Source: Grimontia indica
GTDB taxonomy: Bacteria > Pseudomonadota > Gammaproteobacteria > Enterobacterales > Vibrionaceae
Length of the DNA: 64,000 nucleotides
Assembly: GCF_000333895.2 (NCBI RefSeq)
Contig: NZ_ANFM02000030.1
Span: forward strand, 52,735-116,734
Direction: 5' to 3'
A model generated the notes under the pieces. It ran no database searches. It saw nothing but the letters and a program-made list of their open reading frames with translations, and was not told where the DNA came from. Both the position numbers and the translations under genes were made by a program. Below are positions 9,539-18,647 of this stretch, piece after piece (position 1 is the first letter of the stretch; every line of letters begins with the position of its first letter).

Positions 9539-10351
9539 CTAATTCGCCGTGGCAGCATCTGCCCGCTGGAATTCAGCCAATTCTGCTTCGAGTGATTCCA
9601 GCTCTTGTCCACCAGCCATCATCTCGAGGATTTCTTCACGGGTAACATCTTTCTTCAACCAAGTACCCAGACTCTTACCGCGGTTCAGCAGCGTGAAACG
9701 GTCAGCGATGGGGTAAGCATGGTGAACATTGTGTGTAATCAGGATCACGGCAAGGCCTTTGCCGCGCGCCCTTGCAACGACTTTGAGCACGTTAGCAGAC
9801 TGCTTTACGCCCAGTGCTGCGGTTGGCTCATCGAGGATCAGCACTTTCGCACCGAAGTGAATTGCACGCGCAATCGCCAGACACTGACGCTCACCGCCCG
9901 ACATTGTGCCAATCGGGTGCTCAGGGTCACGCACGTCGATACCCATGTCCTTCATACCTGCCTTGGCAATTTCGTTGGCATTTTTGGTATCGAACACTTC
10001 AAAGGGACCGATTTTTTTGGTGAGCTCGCGACCCATGAAGAAGTTACGGGTAACACTCATTAAAGGAACCAGCGCAAGGTCTTGATAAACAGTTGCAATA
10101 CCCGCATCAAGCGCATCACGCGGTGATTCAAAGGTGGTAGGCTTACCGTTCATCAGAAACTCACCTTCTGACGGTTTGTGCACCCCTGCCAGGGTTTTAA
10201 TCAGGGTAGATTTACCTGCACCGTTGTCACCCAACAGACAGTGCACCTCACCCATCTTCACCTGCATATCGATATCTTTCAGGGCAATCACCGAACCGAA
10301 GTAACGGCTTACCTTTTTCAGTTCGAGGATAAAATTATCGTTCTCTGCCAT
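9539..10351 (-). CDS. sugar ABC transporter ATP-binding protein, single domain
   Basis: A 270-residue ATPase with Walker [10 protein letters not shown] (about 38-46), signature SGGERQ, Walker [12 protein letters not shown] and a switch His in LITHN. Many sugar importers of this class have a ~500-residue ATPase with two fused nucleotide-binding domains. This one has one domain, as in the FrcA type, so it would work as a homodimer. AGGAGA precedes the ATG. It lies between the permease and binding-protein genes, spaced 35 and about 120 bases from them. Confidence 0.9.
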   Translation of the reverse strand: MAENDNFILELKKVSRYFGSVIALKDIDMQVKMGEVHCLLGDNGAGKSTLIKTLAGVHKPSEGEFLMNGKPTTFESPRDALDAGIATVYQDLALVPLMSVTRNFFMGRELTKKIGPFEVFDTKNANEIAKAGMKDMGIDVRDPEHPIGTMSGGERQCLAIARAIHFGAKVLILDEPTAALGVKQSANVLKVVARARGKGLAVILITHNVHHAYPIADRFTLLNRGKSLGTWLKKDVTREEILEMMAGGQELESLEAELAEFQRADAATAN

Positions 10352-10386
10352 TGTCTTTCTCCTGAATTCCGTTTCCTGATCCGCGT

Positions 10387-11520
10387 TTAGCGGGCGCTCG
10401 TGACTTTCTTGCGGATGAAGTTGTTAAACAGCACCGCGATAAGAAGCATCACGCCGAGGAATACGCGGAACCAGTCAGAATCCACGCCTGTAAAGAAGAT
10501 ACCCATCTGCACCACACCGAAAATCAATGCGCCGAAGAAAGCCCCAATGACTGAGCCATAACCGCCAGTCAGCAGTGCACCTCCGATAACCGCCGCGATA
10601 ATGGCTTCGAATTCTTTCAAGAGACCACGGTCAGCCGCTGCGGAGCCAAACTCCAATACCTGACAAGCGGCGAACACCGTTGCGCAGAATGCGGTGAACA
10701 TGAACAGCAGGATTTTCACGCGGTCAGTCGGTACACCCACATTTTTCGCCGCGTTGGCATCACCACCAGAAGCGAAAATCCAGTTACCGAAACGGGTGCG
10801 CAGCAGCACGAAGGAACACACAGCGGTCAGCAAGAACCACCACACCACGACCATTGGGATGCCAGTGACTACTGGCGTACCGTCAGAGTAGGTTTCAATC
10901 CAACCGGCGCTACCAAGCCAGTTAAATAGCCCTGTCCCTATCTCGCCGCCAAACATGGCAGCCAGCCAATCACCTTCTGCCAGATTACCTACGCCAGAAA
11001 TGATAGTTTTATTGGTCAACGCAATAGACAGTGCGATTGTCAGACCACGCAGAATGAAGAGGAAAGCGAGGGAAACAATGAAAGACGGTAGCCCGGTACG
11101 AACCACGATGTAGCCATTGATAAAGCCCACGGCCATCGCGCCAACAAAGGCAAATAGGATTGCAGCCCAGACTGGCCAACCCCAATATACGGCAGGGATA
11201 GCAATCATCATCCCGGCAAAGCCAATCATTGAGCCGATGGAAAGGTCGAATTCGCCGGCGATCATCAGCAGACATGCACCGACTGCGATAATACCGAGCT
11301 GCGCTGACACCACCGTCCAGTTGACGACACCATCAGCGTTGAACATGCCTGAGTCCCAGGCGACGAGTGCGAAGAACGCGAATACCAGAATGGCACCGGA
11401 TACAGAACCCAGTTCCGGGCGGGATAACATACGATTGAGCGTTGAAACTTTACGAACCCGCTCATCTCCCGGTGCGAGCGGTTTTGAATCTGTCCCTGAT
11501 TCGGCTTCTTTTACCGACAT
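10387..11520 (-). CDS. sugar ABC transporter permease, probably for myo-inositol
   Basis: A 377-residue inner-membrane permease of the ribose/xylose type (BPD_transp_2). A hydrophilic N-terminal tail of about 40 residues is followed by roughly ten membrane segments, with family motifs [16 protein letters not shown] and [20 protein letters not shown]. The ATG at 11520 is preceded by GGAGG. An upstream extension to 11601 would overlap iolE and lacks a site. It pairs with the ATPase and binding-protein genes downstream in the same operon. Confidence 0.88.
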   Translation of the reverse strand: MSVKEAESGTDSKPLAPGDERVRKVSTLNRMLSRPELGSVSGAILVFAFFALVAWDSGMFNADGVVNWTVVSAQLGIIAVGACLLMIAGEFDLSIGSMIGFAGMMIAIPAVYWGWPVWAAILFAFVGAMAVGFINGYIVVRTGLPSFIVSLAFLFILRGLTIALSIALTNKTIISGVGNLAEGDWLAAMFGGEIGTGLFNWLGSAGWIETYSDGTPVVTGIPMVVVWWFLLTAVCSFVLLRTRFGNWIFASGGDANAAKNVGVPTDRVKILLFMFTAFCATVFAACQVLEFGSAAADRGLLKEFEAIIAAVIGGALLTGGYGSVIGAFFGALIFGVVQMGIFFTGVDSDWFRVFLGVMLLIAVLFNNFIRKKVTSAR

Positions 11521-11593
11521 ACTTGCCTCCAAATTCCTTGCTGTATTCGGGCTTTCGCCCGACTCCTTGCTGCCGGATGACAGCTTTTTTCGA

Positions 11594-12493
11594 TTACGCA
11601 ACTTTCGCGATCACCGCTTTCTCAATGAAAGCTCTGCTCTTCTCGGCATCAGTTTTCGCATCGCTTTTCGCTGCCGGGTCAGTGTCCTGCTCAACCGTGA
11701 CCCAACCGTTAAAATCAATATCGATAAGTGTTTGTCTTACCTCGTCGAAATCGACACAACCCTGCCCTAATGGACAAAAAATGTTATTCCCTATTGCAGT
11801 ATAGAAATCCGTGCCAGCCTTGACGGATACCGCATGCACGTCGGCGTTAATATCTTTGAAATGCAGGTACTTAACGCGTTCTTTGTAGGTTCGGAGCACT
11901 TCGCTCGGATCCATGCCTGCATAAACACAGTGGCCGGTATCCACACACAGCGACATCAGCTCTGGCGGTAAGTCACGCATGGCTTTGTCCAGCTCGTCGC
12001 GGTATTCAATGTAAGTACCAGCATGGGCATGAAGCGTTGGCGTAATGCCATATTCCGCGCACACTGTGCCGACACCGCGTAACGTTTCCATCATTTCCGC
12101 CCATTGCTCGTCATTCAGACGTGTTGCCGTTTCTACCTGACCCGCTTGATCGGTGCGTGGTGATGAAACGTGGTCAATCACCACCAGAAAATCCGCGCCC
12201 TGCTCCTTGAGGATTTGGCAAGTCACTCGCGTTTTCTCCAGAATCGCATCGCGTTCTTCCGGCTTGTGCAAATGCACGAACAAGGTCCCCGCAATCAAAC
12301 CCAATGAACGTACTGACAATGCCTCGTTGAGTGCAGCTTTATCGGTCGGCAGGTAACCCAACGGTCCCAGCTCAGTTGCCCCGTACCCAGCACCAGCAAT
12401 CTCATCCAATACGGTTTGCCATGTTGGGTTTGCCGGGTTGTCAGCAAACTCAATTCCCCATGAGCATGGTGCGTTGGCTATTTTCAGTTCCAA
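11594..12493 (-). CDS. iolE: IolE-like inosose dehydratase (sugar phosphate isomerase/epimerase fold)
   Basis: About 299 residues with a TIM-barrel fold, predicted to dehydrate 2-keto-myo-inositol to the dione that IolD hydrolyses. Family features include NAPCSWGIEF at the start, HAHAGTYIE, CVDTGHC and HFKDIN, which supply metal ligands. No ATG fits. I choose the TTG at 12493 (MELKIANAPCSWG) because AAGGAGA lies eight bases upstream; another TTG lies seven codons earlier. It is the first gene of the minus-strand operon that continues into the ABC importer, so catabolism and uptake are co-expressed. Confidence 0.82.
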   Translation of the reverse strand: MELKIANAPCSWGIEFADNPANPTWQTVLDEIAGAGYGATELGPLGYLPTDKAALNEALSVRSLGLIAGTLFVHLHKPEERDAILEKTRVTCQILKEQGADFLVVIDHVSSPRTDQAGQVETATRLNDEQWAEMMETLRGVGTVCAEYGITPTLHAHAGTYIEYRDELDKAMRDLPPELMSLCVDTGHCVYAGMDPSEVLRTYKERVKYLHFKDINADVHAVSVKAGTDFYTAIGNNIFCPLGQGCVDFDEVRQTLIDIDFNGWVTVEQDTDPAAKSDAKTDAEKSRAFIEKAVIAKVA

Positions 12494-12611
12494 GGCAATG
12501 TCTCCTTGATTCAATGTTCCATCCCTGTTTAACGCTTCGCGGCTAAACCCGTTTCAAACGCCAAACGATTTAATCTTTCGATAATCAAACTTTTCGTTAA
12601 CACTTTTTAAA

Positions 12612-12640
12612 CATCTATGGTAATGATTTCACTTTGTCAA
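12612..12640 (-). promoter_or_regulatory. candidate sigma-70 promoter for iolE-ABC operon
   Basis: On the minus strand a consensus -35 (TTGACA, 12640-12635) is separated by 17 bases from TAGATG (12617-12612), a weak -10. A start near 12605 would give a leader of about 110 bases before iolE. Confidence 0.4.
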
Positions 12641-12734
12641 ACCAAACGGCGTCTCAAAAGTGGGCTTTTTGCGGGTGATTGGCGTTCTAGAATGAAAAAT
12701 GAGCGCTAAATCTGATTTTTTAGCTTTCACCATT

Positions 12735-12748
12735 TGAAAACATTTTCA
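12735..12748. promoter_or_regulatory. LacI-type operator upstream of iolD
   Basis: The palindrome TGAAAA-CA-TTTTCA has the same arms as the site before the LacI-family gene (8304-8317). It lies 52-65 bases upstream of the iolD ATG, where a repressor would block transcription. Confidence 0.6.
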
Positions 12749-12799
12749 TTACATGACTACTATTTCATCAAACAAGGAAAATTATTGGAGATAGCAAGG

Positions 12800-14653
12800 A
12801 TGGGAACCATAAGGCTAACTACTGCTCAGGCGTTGGTGCGCTACCTCGCCGCACAGCAAATCGAGATTGATGGGAAGGTGGAGTCTTTGTTTGGCTGCGC
12901 CTTTGCGATATTTGGCCATGGTAACGTGACCTGTCTAGGGCAACAGCTGTATGAGAACCAGTCTGTCTTCCCTACATGGCGGGGACAGAATGAGCAATCC
13001 ATGGCGCTGGCTGCAGTAGCCTATGCCCGTGCTCACAAGCGCCAGCGCATCGGTATTGCCACCTCGTCGGTAGGCCCTGGCGCAGCAAACATGGTGACAG
13101 CGGCAGGCGTAGCACACACTAACCGCCTGCCTTTGCTTTTGCTTTGCGGCGATACATTCCAGTCCCGCTTACCTGACCCTGTGCTCCAGCAAACGGAACA
13201 CTTTGCCAATCCTTCACTGACGGTGAATGACGCATTCAAATCCGTTACCCGCTTCTGGGATCGCATCAATGCGCCGTCGCAACTGACTGTCGCATTGCCA
13301 CAAGCGATTGCGACTATGCTGGACCCCGCCGATTGTGGCCCAGCGATGATTGCCCTTCCACAAGATGTGCAAGGTCAGGCATGGGATTTCCCTGAAAGCT
13401 TCTTCGAACCCAAAATTCACCGTATCCGCCGTCCACAGCCGGAAGAAGTGGATTTAGATGCAGCCGTTGAAGCGCTGAAAACTGCCAAGAAGCCGCTGAT
13501 CATTGCTGGCGGCGGTGTGTTCTATTCCGGTGCGCGTGACGCTTTGGTTAGCTTTGCCGAGAAGCACCAAATCCCGGTAGTGGAAACCATCGCAGGCCGT
13601 ACCTTGTTGCCAGACGATCACCCACTGAATTGCGGCCCGATTGGCGCAACGGGATCAGACAGTGCCAACCACATGTGTAATGAGGCGGATTTAGTGCTCG
13701 CCATTGGTACCCGTTTACAAGACTTCACCACAGGTTCATGGACACTGTTCCGCGATCCCGGCATGAAACTTATCAGCATCAACGCTGGCCGTTTTGATGC
13801 CAACAAGCACATGGCGCAGTCCATCATTGCTGACGCAAAAGACACCATTGAGCCGCTTGATGCCAAGCTCGGCGATTGGACGACGGAAGCTGCATGGGTT
13901 GAAAAAGGTAAGGCTGAAAAAGCGGCGTGGACTGATATCGTTAACGGCCGCACGGCATTTGCGGAGACAACCTTGCCTTCATATGCGCAGGTCGTTGGAA
14001 AGGTGAATGGTCTTATCAATGAGGGCGACCGGGTTATTACTGCTGCCGGCGGCTTACCTGCTGAAATCAATATGAACTGGCAGGCGACCTATCCGTATTC
14101 GCTGGATGTGGAATTCGGTTTCTCCTGTATGGGCTACGAGGTCGCCGCCGGCTGGGGCAACAAGATTGCCAGACCTGATCATGAATCTATAGTGATGGTC
14201 GGTGATGGTTCATACCTGATGATGAATTCCGACATCTACAGCTCTGTACTGACCGGACACAAGATGATTGTGGTGGTGTGTGATAACGGCGGTTTCGCGG
14301 TGATCCGCAAGCTGCAAACCAACACAGGTAACACCGCTTTCAACAACCAGTTGGAAGACTGCACCACCGAGCGTGATTACGACCTGCCGCGCGTCGATTT
14401 TGTCAGTCATGCAAAAGGCCTGGGGGCACATGCAGAGAAAGTCACCAGCTTGGGCGACTTTGATGCCGCTTTCGAACGTGCCAAAGCCGCAGATCGCACC
14501 TATGTATTGGTCGTCGACATCGACGATACCAAATGGTCGTCTTGTGATGCGTGGTGGGAAGTCGGTCTGTCAGAAGTCTCTGACGATCCAAATATCATCG
14601 AAGCCCGGGATAACTGGGAACAGGGACGCGTTAATCAGCGTCGTGGCGTGTAA
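12800..14653 (+). CDS. iolD: 3D-(3,5/4)-trihydroxycyclohexane-1,2-dione hydrolase
   Basis: A thiamine-diphosphate enzyme of 617 residues that opens the ring of the inositol-derived dione to 5-deoxy-glucuronate. The N-terminal domain carries the cofactor-activating Glu in GQNEQSMALAA. The C-terminal part has the ThDP/Mg signature GDGSYLMMNSDIY followed by NGGF. The ATG at 12800 (MGTIRLTTAQALV) is chosen because GGAG lies about ten bases upstream and the family usually starts with this segment. It opens the plus-strand inositol operon. Confidence 0.93.
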   Translation: MGTIRLTTAQALVRYLAAQQIEIDGKVESLFGCAFAIFGHGNVTCLGQQLYENQSVFPTWRGQNEQSMALAAVAYARAHKRQRIGIATSSVGPGAANMVTAAGVAHTNRLPLLLLCGDTFQSRLPDPVLQQTEHFANPSLTVNDAFKSVTRFWDRINAPSQLTVALPQAIATMLDPADCGPAMIALPQDVQGQAWDFPESFFEPKIHRIRRPQPEEVDLDAAVEALKTAKKPLIIAGGGVFYSGARDALVSFAEKHQIPVVETIAGRTLLPDDHPLNCGPIGATGSDSANHMCNEADLVLAIGTRLQDFTTGSWTLFRDPGMKLISINAGRFDANKHMAQSIIADAKDTIEPLDAKLGDWTTEAAWVEKGKAEKAAWTDIVNGRTAFAETTLPSYAQVVGKVNGLINEGDRVITAAGGLPAEINMNWQATYPYSLDVEFGFSCMGYEVAAGWGNKIARPDHESIVMVGDGSYLMMNSDIYSSVLTGHKMIVVVCDNGGFAVIRKLQTNTGNTAFNNQLEDCTTERDYDLPRVDFVSHAKGLGAHAEKVTSLGDFDAAFERAKAADRTYVLVVDIDDTKWSSCDAWWEVGLSEVSDDPNIIEARDNWEQGRVNQRRGV

Positions 14654-14673
14654 TAACAACAAGGAGAACACGC

Positions 14674-15849
14674 ATGTTTAACGAAGAATTCCAGCTAGAT
14701 GCACCGATCCGTTGGGGAATGGTTGGCGGCGGCCGCGGTAGTGAGATTGGTTACTCGCACCGCGCTGCAGCCCAGCGTGACCGTCTGTTTACCTTTGTTG
14801 CAGCGGCACTGGATTTGGATGCAGAACGTGGACGCGACTTCGGGACCAAGCTGGGTCTTGCTCCCGAGCGCTGCTATCCCGATTACAAAACCCTGTTTGA
14901 AGAAGAAGCCAAACGCGAAGACGGCATTCAGGCTGTGTCTATCGCCACACCGAACTCTACTCACTATGAAATTGCCAAAGCGGCGCTGGAAGCGGGTTTG
15001 CATGTGATTTGTGAAAAGCCCGCCACCATTCATGTTGAAGATGCGCTTGAACTGAAAGCCTTGGCGGAAAAACAAAACAAGATGCTGGCGGTGATGTACG
15101 GCTACACCGGATTCCAGATGGTGCATCAGGCACGAGAAATGGTGCGTCGCGGTGACATCGGCGCCGTGCGTGTTATTCAGATGTCTTTCGCCCACGGTTT
15201 CCACAACACCGAGATTGAAAAAAACAGCCCGGGCGCAAAATGGCGCATGAACCCTGAAGTATCTGGCCCAAGTTTCATCATTGGCGATTGCGGTACGCAC
15301 CCATTTTACATGGCAGGCATGATCACGGGGCTAAAAGTGAAATCCCTGATGTGCTCACGCCAAAGCTTTATCGAATCCCGCGCGCCATTGGAAGACAACG
15401 CCCATGTGGTGTTCCAATTTGAAGGTGGAGCAGTCGGCACACTGTGGGCGAGCGCCATCAACAGCGGCTCGATGCACCAGCAGAAAGTCCGCATTGTCGG
15501 CGAGAAAGCCAGCCTCGAATGGTGGGATGAATATCCAAACCAACTTCGCTATGAAGTTCAGGGAGAACCTGTCCGTATTCTTGAGCGTGGTATGGGCTAC
15601 CTACACAACGATGATCCTGGCGTTTCAGCCAACCGTCAAGGCGGTGGTCATGCTGAAGGTTTCTTCGAGTCCTGGGCAAATCTTTATCACCGCTACGCAC
15701 TTGCGATTGATGCCTACAACCGCAATGACAAAGCCTTCCTTGAAAGCCATTGGTACCCAGATATCGACGGCGGTATCGATGGTGTGAAGATGGTGAATGC
15801 CTGTGTGAAATCGGCCGATAACGGTTCCGTTTGGGTGGACTATGACTGA
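14674..15849 (+). CDS. Gfo/Idh/MocA-family oxidoreductase (inositol operon, copy 1)
   Basis: A 391-residue NAD(P)-dependent dehydrogenase. It has a Rossmann N-terminus (GMVGGGRGSEIG), the catalytic-lysine motif CEKPAT around residue 115, and a C-terminal alpha/beta domain with GDCGTHPFY in the substrate site. It is longer than the classical inositol 2-dehydrogenase IolG (about 340 residues). It lies 20 bases after iolD and overlaps iolC by 8 bases, so it probably oxidises an inositol isomer or a related cyclitol. Which isomer cannot be told from sequence. Confidence 0.85.
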   Translation: MFNEEFQLDAPIRWGMVGGGRGSEIGYSHRAAAQRDRLFTFVAAALDLDAERGRDFGTKLGLAPERCYPDYKTLFEEEAKREDGIQAVSIATPNSTHYEIAKAALEAGLHVICEKPATIHVEDALELKALAEKQNKMLAVMYGYTGFQMVHQAREMVRRGDIGAVRVIQMSFAHGFHNTEIEKNSPGAKWRMNPEVSGPSFIIGDCGTHPFYMAGMITGLKVKSLMCSRQSFIESRAPLEDNAHVVFQFEGGAVGTLWASAINSGSMHQQKVRIVGEKASLEWWDEYPNQLRYEVQGEPVRILERGMGYLHNDDPGVSANRQGGGHAEGFFESWANLYHRYALAIDAYNRNDKAFLESHWYPDIDGGIDGVKMVNACVKSADNGSVWVDYD

Positions 15850-16873
15850 TTCCATTCACCTTTCAGATTGGCAGGCCAACAGGGACCGTCCGATAGACGT
15901 GGTTTGTCTGGGCCGCGCTGGGGTCGATTTTTATGGCAATACGGACGGTGCAGACTTCAACGCTGAATCCAGCTTCAAAAAATGCGTCGGCGGATCACCT
16001 GCGAATGTAGCGATTGGTCTTACGGAACTTGGCGCCAAAGCAGGTTTTATTTCCTGTCTGACGGATGACGCCCAGGGGCGTTATGTTCGCACTTACATGG
16101 AAGGGAAAGGGATTAACCTGGATGGTGTGGCAACGCTCACGGGTGAATACCGCACCAGCCTTGCTGTGGCAGAGTTGCGTCCAGAACCCGAAGTGGTGAT
16201 TTACCGTAATAACGCGGCTGACCTTGCGCTCTGTGTTGAACACATAGACAGCAGCTACCTCAGCAACGCCCGATGTCTGTTTGTTTCAGGTACCGCGCTG
16301 TCCACCAGTCCTTCACGGGAAGCGACCTTCTGTGCCATGCAAATGGCGCAGCTGGCGGGCACTCTGGTGGTGCTCGATCTCGACTATCGTCCCTACTCTT
16401 GGGCGTCGCCGGAAGATCCCCCGCACTTTTATCGCCTCGCCACCTCCTTCAGTGATGTAGTGATCGGTAACCGCGAGGAATTCGAAGTCATGGGCATTCC
16501 CCATGACATCGAAGACAGCCATGTCAGCGCAGCGTCAGAGCTGTTAAGTGGCAGCACTGAGCTGGTCATCGTAAAAGGCGGCGCTGAAGGGTGTGATGTC
16601 TTTGGGTTGGATAACGATAATAATCTCGCCAGCCTGTCTCAACCTATATTCAAAGTAGAAGCGCGCAAGCCTTACGGTGCTGGTGATGCCTTTGCTGCCG
16701 GCCTGCTTTTTGGTCTGCTAAATCAATATTGTCTACAAGACGCCGTGGCCATGGGGGCAGCCAATGCTGCCATTAATGTCACGGGCGATACCTGCGCAGA
16801 TGCGATGTCTTCTCTCGCACCACTTCAGGCGTTCATGCGCAGCCGGGACTATCACTTCGCTGATGATAAGTGA
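15842..16873 (+). CDS. iolC: 5-dehydro-2-deoxygluconokinase
   Basis: A PfkB-family sugar kinase of 343 residues that phosphorylates 5-dehydro-2-deoxy-gluconate with ATP. It shows the N-terminal family signature (CVGGSPANVAIGLTELG) and the C-terminal anion-hole/catalytic motif YGAGDAFAAG with the catalytic Asp. The start overlaps the preceding oxidoreductase stop by 8 bases, indicating coupled translation. It is about the usual length for single-domain IolC; some bacteria fuse it to a DUF2090 aldolase-like domain, which is absent here. Confidence 0.9.
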   Translation: MTDSIHLSDWQANRDRPIDVVCLGRAGVDFYGNTDGADFNAESSFKKCVGGSPANVAIGLTELGAKAGFISCLTDDAQGRYVRTYMEGKGINLDGVATLTGEYRTSLAVAELRPEPEVVIYRNNAADLALCVEHIDSSYLSNARCLFVSGTALSTSPSREATFCAMQMAQLAGTLVVLDLDYRPYSWASPEDPPHFYRLATSFSDVVIGNREEFEVMGIPHDIEDSHVSAASELLSGSTELVIVKGGAEGCDVFGLDNDNNLASLSQPIFKVEARKPYGAGDAFAAGLLFGLLNQYCLQDAVAMGAANAAINVTGDTCADAMSSLAPLQAFMRSRDYHFADDK

Positions 16874-16905
16874 CAGTTCCACTAATTGGGTAAAAGGAGT
16901 TAACC

Positions 16906-17766
16906 ATGGGAAAACACATAGCGCCATTTGATAACCGTAACGAGCCAGTTATCGGTATCAATGACGACACCACACCCCTCTGCTATTTCAACCCGGTCAA
17001 ACTGGCTTCGGGCGAGCAGTACAGCTACCAACTTAACGAATACGAATCAGCCGTTGTCTTGGCTGGAGGCACCTGCGATATCACCGTGGATGGTGAAACA
17101 TTCAGCAGCATAGGCAAACGTGCGTCAGTTTGGGATGGTGATCCCGCCGCTGTCTATGTGCCTGCAGGTAGCCAAGCCACCATTACCTGTGTTTCAGAGA
17201 ATGCCGATGTATTGATTGCCGGAGGACGTTATGAGCCGGAAGAAAACAGCGAAAAACTCACCCCATTCGCCATCCAGCCCGAAGACACAGACAAAGTGCA
17301 ATACGGCAGCGATGACACCAAAACACACAGAAAAATCAAACATATCCTCGGACAGAAAAACGCAGACCAACGCGGAAGATTGCTCGTCAGCGAACTGTTT
17401 ACTGTCGGCGCAGGAGGTTGGTCAGGATTTCCTCCCCACAAACATGATGAAGAACGGCCGCCGCAAGAAACGCGTTACGAAGAGGTGTACCAGTTCAGAT
17501 TCAATCCGGGTCACGGGTTTGGGGCACAATTCCTATATGAGCACGAAGACGACTACGGACCTGTCTACCACGTCAGAACCGGAAGCGTCATCGCCATAGA
17601 CAAAGGCTACCACCCTTCCGTCGCCGCACCGGGTTATGAGATGTACTACTTCACCATCATTGTCGGTGAAAAGAGTAAGTCTCTCGTGCAGTACTTCGAC
17701 CCTCACCATGAGTATCAGGTACACACGATTCCCGGCATCAAGGACATGGTCGCCAAGTTCAAGTAA
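16906..17766 (+). CDS. iolB: 5-deoxy-glucuronate isomerase
   Basis: A cupin-fold enzyme of 286 residues that isomerises 5-deoxy-glucuronate to 5-dehydro-2-deoxy-gluconate, between the IolD and IolC steps. The metal-binding cupin motif is visible as FPPHKHDEERPPQETRYEE, with a later conserved His in DKGYHPSVAAPGY. AAAGGAG precedes the ATG. Gene order (iolC-iolB-iolJ) and length match the family. Confidence 0.93.
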   Translation: MGKHIAPFDNRNEPVIGINDDTTPLCYFNPVKLASGEQYSYQLNEYESAVVLAGGTCDITVDGETFSSIGKRASVWDGDPAAVYVPAGSQATITCVSENADVLIAGGRYEPEENSEKLTPFAIQPEDTDKVQYGSDDTKTHRKIKHILGQKNADQRGRLLVSELFTVGAGGWSGFPPHKHDEERPPQETRYEEVYQFRFNPGHGFGAQFLYEHEDDYGPVYHVRTGSVIAIDKGYHPSVAAPGYEMYYFTIIVGEKSKSLVQYFDPHHEYQVHTIPGIKDMVAKFK

Positions 17767-17805
17767 CGCTTTGGGTCTGTTTACCCTGCAATAACGGAGA
17801 CAAGG

Positions 17806-18645
17806 ATGCTAGTTACCCTGAACGACCTTATGCTGGAAGCCGCGTCGTCCCAAGGCGCGGTGCCTTGTTGTAACGTATTTGGTATTGAAGAAGCGCAGGC
17901 GATTATCGCCGCCGCTGAAGAACTGAATTTGCCCGTGATACTCGCCGTGAACAAAGACATGGTGGATCTCGCCGGTGTGGAATCCATGGCGGGCATGCTG
18001 CTCCCCATGGCACATGCCAGCTCTGTACCTGTGGTGGTTCACCTCGATCATTGCTATGACGAAGCCATCGTGTACCGCGCCATTCACTCCGGATTCAGTT
18101 CGGTGATGTTTGATGGTTCACAATTACCTCTCGAAGAAAATATCCGCCGAACAAGAGCGGTTGCTGATGCCGCCCATGCTGTTGGTGTTTCCGTCGAAGG
18201 TGAACTTGGCTCTGTGCCTTATCAGGAAGGTCGCGACCACATCAAATCCGAATTTACCGACCCGGAAGAAGCACGTATTTACGCCGAACAAAGCGGTATC
18301 GATGTGCTTGCGATTTCAGTCGGTAATGTCCATCGCATGACAGAAGCGGGAAGTCCTATTAATTTCCCCCTGCTTGATGAGATCGAAGCGGCTACCAGCT
18401 TGCCTCTGGTGATTCACGGCACCACAGGTATCACTGAAGCTGATCTTCGCGAACTCAAAACCCGCCGAATCGGTAAATTCAACGTAGGAACGACACTTAG
18501 AATGGCTTTTGGCAACGCCATTCGTGAAGCCATGGCTGAAGAACCGAATAAATTTGATAAACAATATTTCGCGGGCAAAGCAATGCCTGCACTGAAGCAA
18601 GAAGCCATGCGAGTGCTCACGCTCCTGGCAGCAGATAAGGAGTGA
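17806..18645 (+). CDS. iolJ: class II aldolase, probable 6-phospho-5-dehydro-2-deoxy-gluconate aldolase
   Basis: A 279-residue class II (zinc) aldolase of the FbaA/KbaY/GatY family. VVHLDHCYD carries the catalytic/zinc-binding region, SVEGELGSV follows, and VIHGTTGI and NVGTTLR line the phosphate site. In the inositol pathway such a protein splits the IolC product into dihydroxyacetone phosphate and malonate semialdehyde. Family members of this length also act on tagatose or fructose bisphosphate; the operon position supports the inositol role. Its stop lies 2 bases before the next ATG. Confidence 0.85.
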   Translation: MLVTLNDLMLEAASSQGAVPCCNVFGIEEAQAIIAAAEELNLPVILAVNKDMVDLAGVESMAGMLLPMAHASSVPVVVHLDHCYDEAIVYRAIHSGFSSVMFDGSQLPLEENIRRTRAVADAAHAVGVSVEGELGSVPYQEGRDHIKSEFTDPEEARIYAEQSGIDVLAISVGNVHRMTEAGSPINFPLLDEIEAATSLPLVIHGTTGITEADLRELKTRRIGKFNVGTTLRMAFGNAIREAMAEEPNKFDKQYFAGKAMPALKQEAMRVLTLLAADKE

Positions 18646-18647
18646 CG

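Larger units (their letters stand above)
12494..12799. other. divergent control region of the two inositol operons
   Basis: About 300 bases between iolE (minus) and iolD (plus). It holds a minus-strand promoter candidate at 12612-12640 and a LacI-type operator at 12735-12748. A frame upstream of the iolD ATG begins only at TTG 12734 and is not supported. No clear plus-strand -35/-10 pair was found. Confidence 0.5.
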
